Origin: Ignavibacteriota bacterium
Lineage (GTDB): Bacteria > Bacteroidota > Kapaibacteriia > Palsa-1295
Reading direction: 5' to 3'
Length of the DNA: 5,966 bases
Assembly: GCA_003151215.1 (NCBI GenBank)
Contig: PLXB01000369.1
Span: 1-5,966, forward strand
Part shown: piece after piece, positions 5,690 to 5,966 of the stretch
Layout: each line of letters begins with the position of its first letter
Numbering within the stretch: position 1 is the stretch's first letter
Program-made: the position numbers and the translations under genes
The notes under the pieces: model-generated
What the model saw: only the letters and a program-made list of their open reading frames with translations
The model's database searches: none
What the model was told of the DNA's origin: nothing

Positions 5690-5726
5690 AGATCGTAACC
5701 AAAATATTTTTTCTTAGACTCTATTC

Positions 5727-5966
5727 ATGAGCAGACTTACAGATAGTTCTAGGAATATTTTCAAAATAGACGAACTTCGTCAGCGCATCATCTATACTGT
5801 TGCGCTTCTCGTCGTTGTTCGTTTTGGCGCGCATATTACTCTGCCCGGCATCGACGTTCAGGCGCTTCAGCGCCAAGCAGGTGAGGGGTCTAATTCACTT
5901 TTTGGATTATATGATCTCTTTGTCGGAGGCGCATTTAAAAATGCCGCTATTTTTGCTTTGGGTATC
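5727..5966 (+). CDS. secY: Preprotein translocase subunit SecY, N-terminal part (3' end outside window)
   Basis: SecY is the inner-membrane channel through which SecA-driven and co-translational export and membrane insertion occur, with SecE and SecG as partners. The visible 80 residues begin with a cytoplasmic MSRLTDSSRNIFKIDELRQR. A first membrane segment follows at about 21-37 (IIYTVALLVVVRFGAHI), then the conserved PGID turn (40-43). The SLFGLYDLFVGGAFKNAAIF region (57-76) enters the plug/second-helix area, and the window ends at FALGI. The match to SecY starts at the Met, which fixes the start. There is no SD in the 37-base AT-rich gap after rplO. Placement at the end of the spc operon is standard and couples translocon supply to ribosome production. 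Confidence 0.97.
   Translation, partial: MSRLTDSSRNIFKIDELRQRIIYTVALLVVVRFGAHITLPGIDVQALQRQAGEGSNSLFGLYDLFVGGAFKNAAIFALGI

Overview
This window is a piece of the conserved bacterial S10-spc ribosomal-protein gene cluster. All genes are on the + strand, in the standard order: rpsC (3' end only), rplP, rpmC, rpsQ, rplN, rplX, rplE, rpsN (short zinc-type), rpsH, rplF, rplR, rpsE, rpmD, rplO, secY (5' end only). Thirteen genes are complete and two are cut by the window edges. I see no RNA gene, mobile element, CRISPR array, convincing promoter or convincing terminator. No stretch over 300 bases lacks a gene; the longest gap is 81 bases, between rpsN and rpsH.

The protein sequences point to the Bacteroidota/Chlorobiota (FCB) side of the bacterial tree. 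L16 has the segment [16 protein letters not shown] and ends [15 protein letters not shown]15 has KTSTRG, then GFEGGQMPLSRRLPKFGF; SecY has LFVGGAFKNAAIFALGI. Most genes also lack a good Shine-Dalgarno (SD) sequence and instead have A/purine-rich tracts before the start, as is usual in that group. From memory, typical Bacteroidia and Chlorobia carry a long, zinc-free S14. The 61-residue CxxC-type S14 here would therefore fit a side lineage such as Ignavibacteria or Kapabacteria better. That last step is inference, not proof.

Layout: positions 1-1332 hold the end of the S10 operon (S3, L16, L29, S17). Positions 1373-5966 hold the spc operon (L14, L24, L5, S14, S8, L6, L18, S5, L30, L15, SecY). 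No promoter or terminator is visible between the two halves, so the window is probably transcribed as one unit. Intergenic gaps run from 9 to 81 bases and no genes overlap. The products build both ribosomal subunits, and SecY is the channel that docks translating ribosomes for protein export.

This is a housekeeping region and I found no evidence of a new system. The points worth a second look are small: an arginine/glycine-rich tail on S3, a lysine-rich N-terminal extension on L5, a hairpin between rplX and rplE where E. coli has its S8 translational operator, structured leaders before rpsH and rplO, a repeated TAATTTTAG-type sequence at gene ends, and exclusive use of TAA stops.
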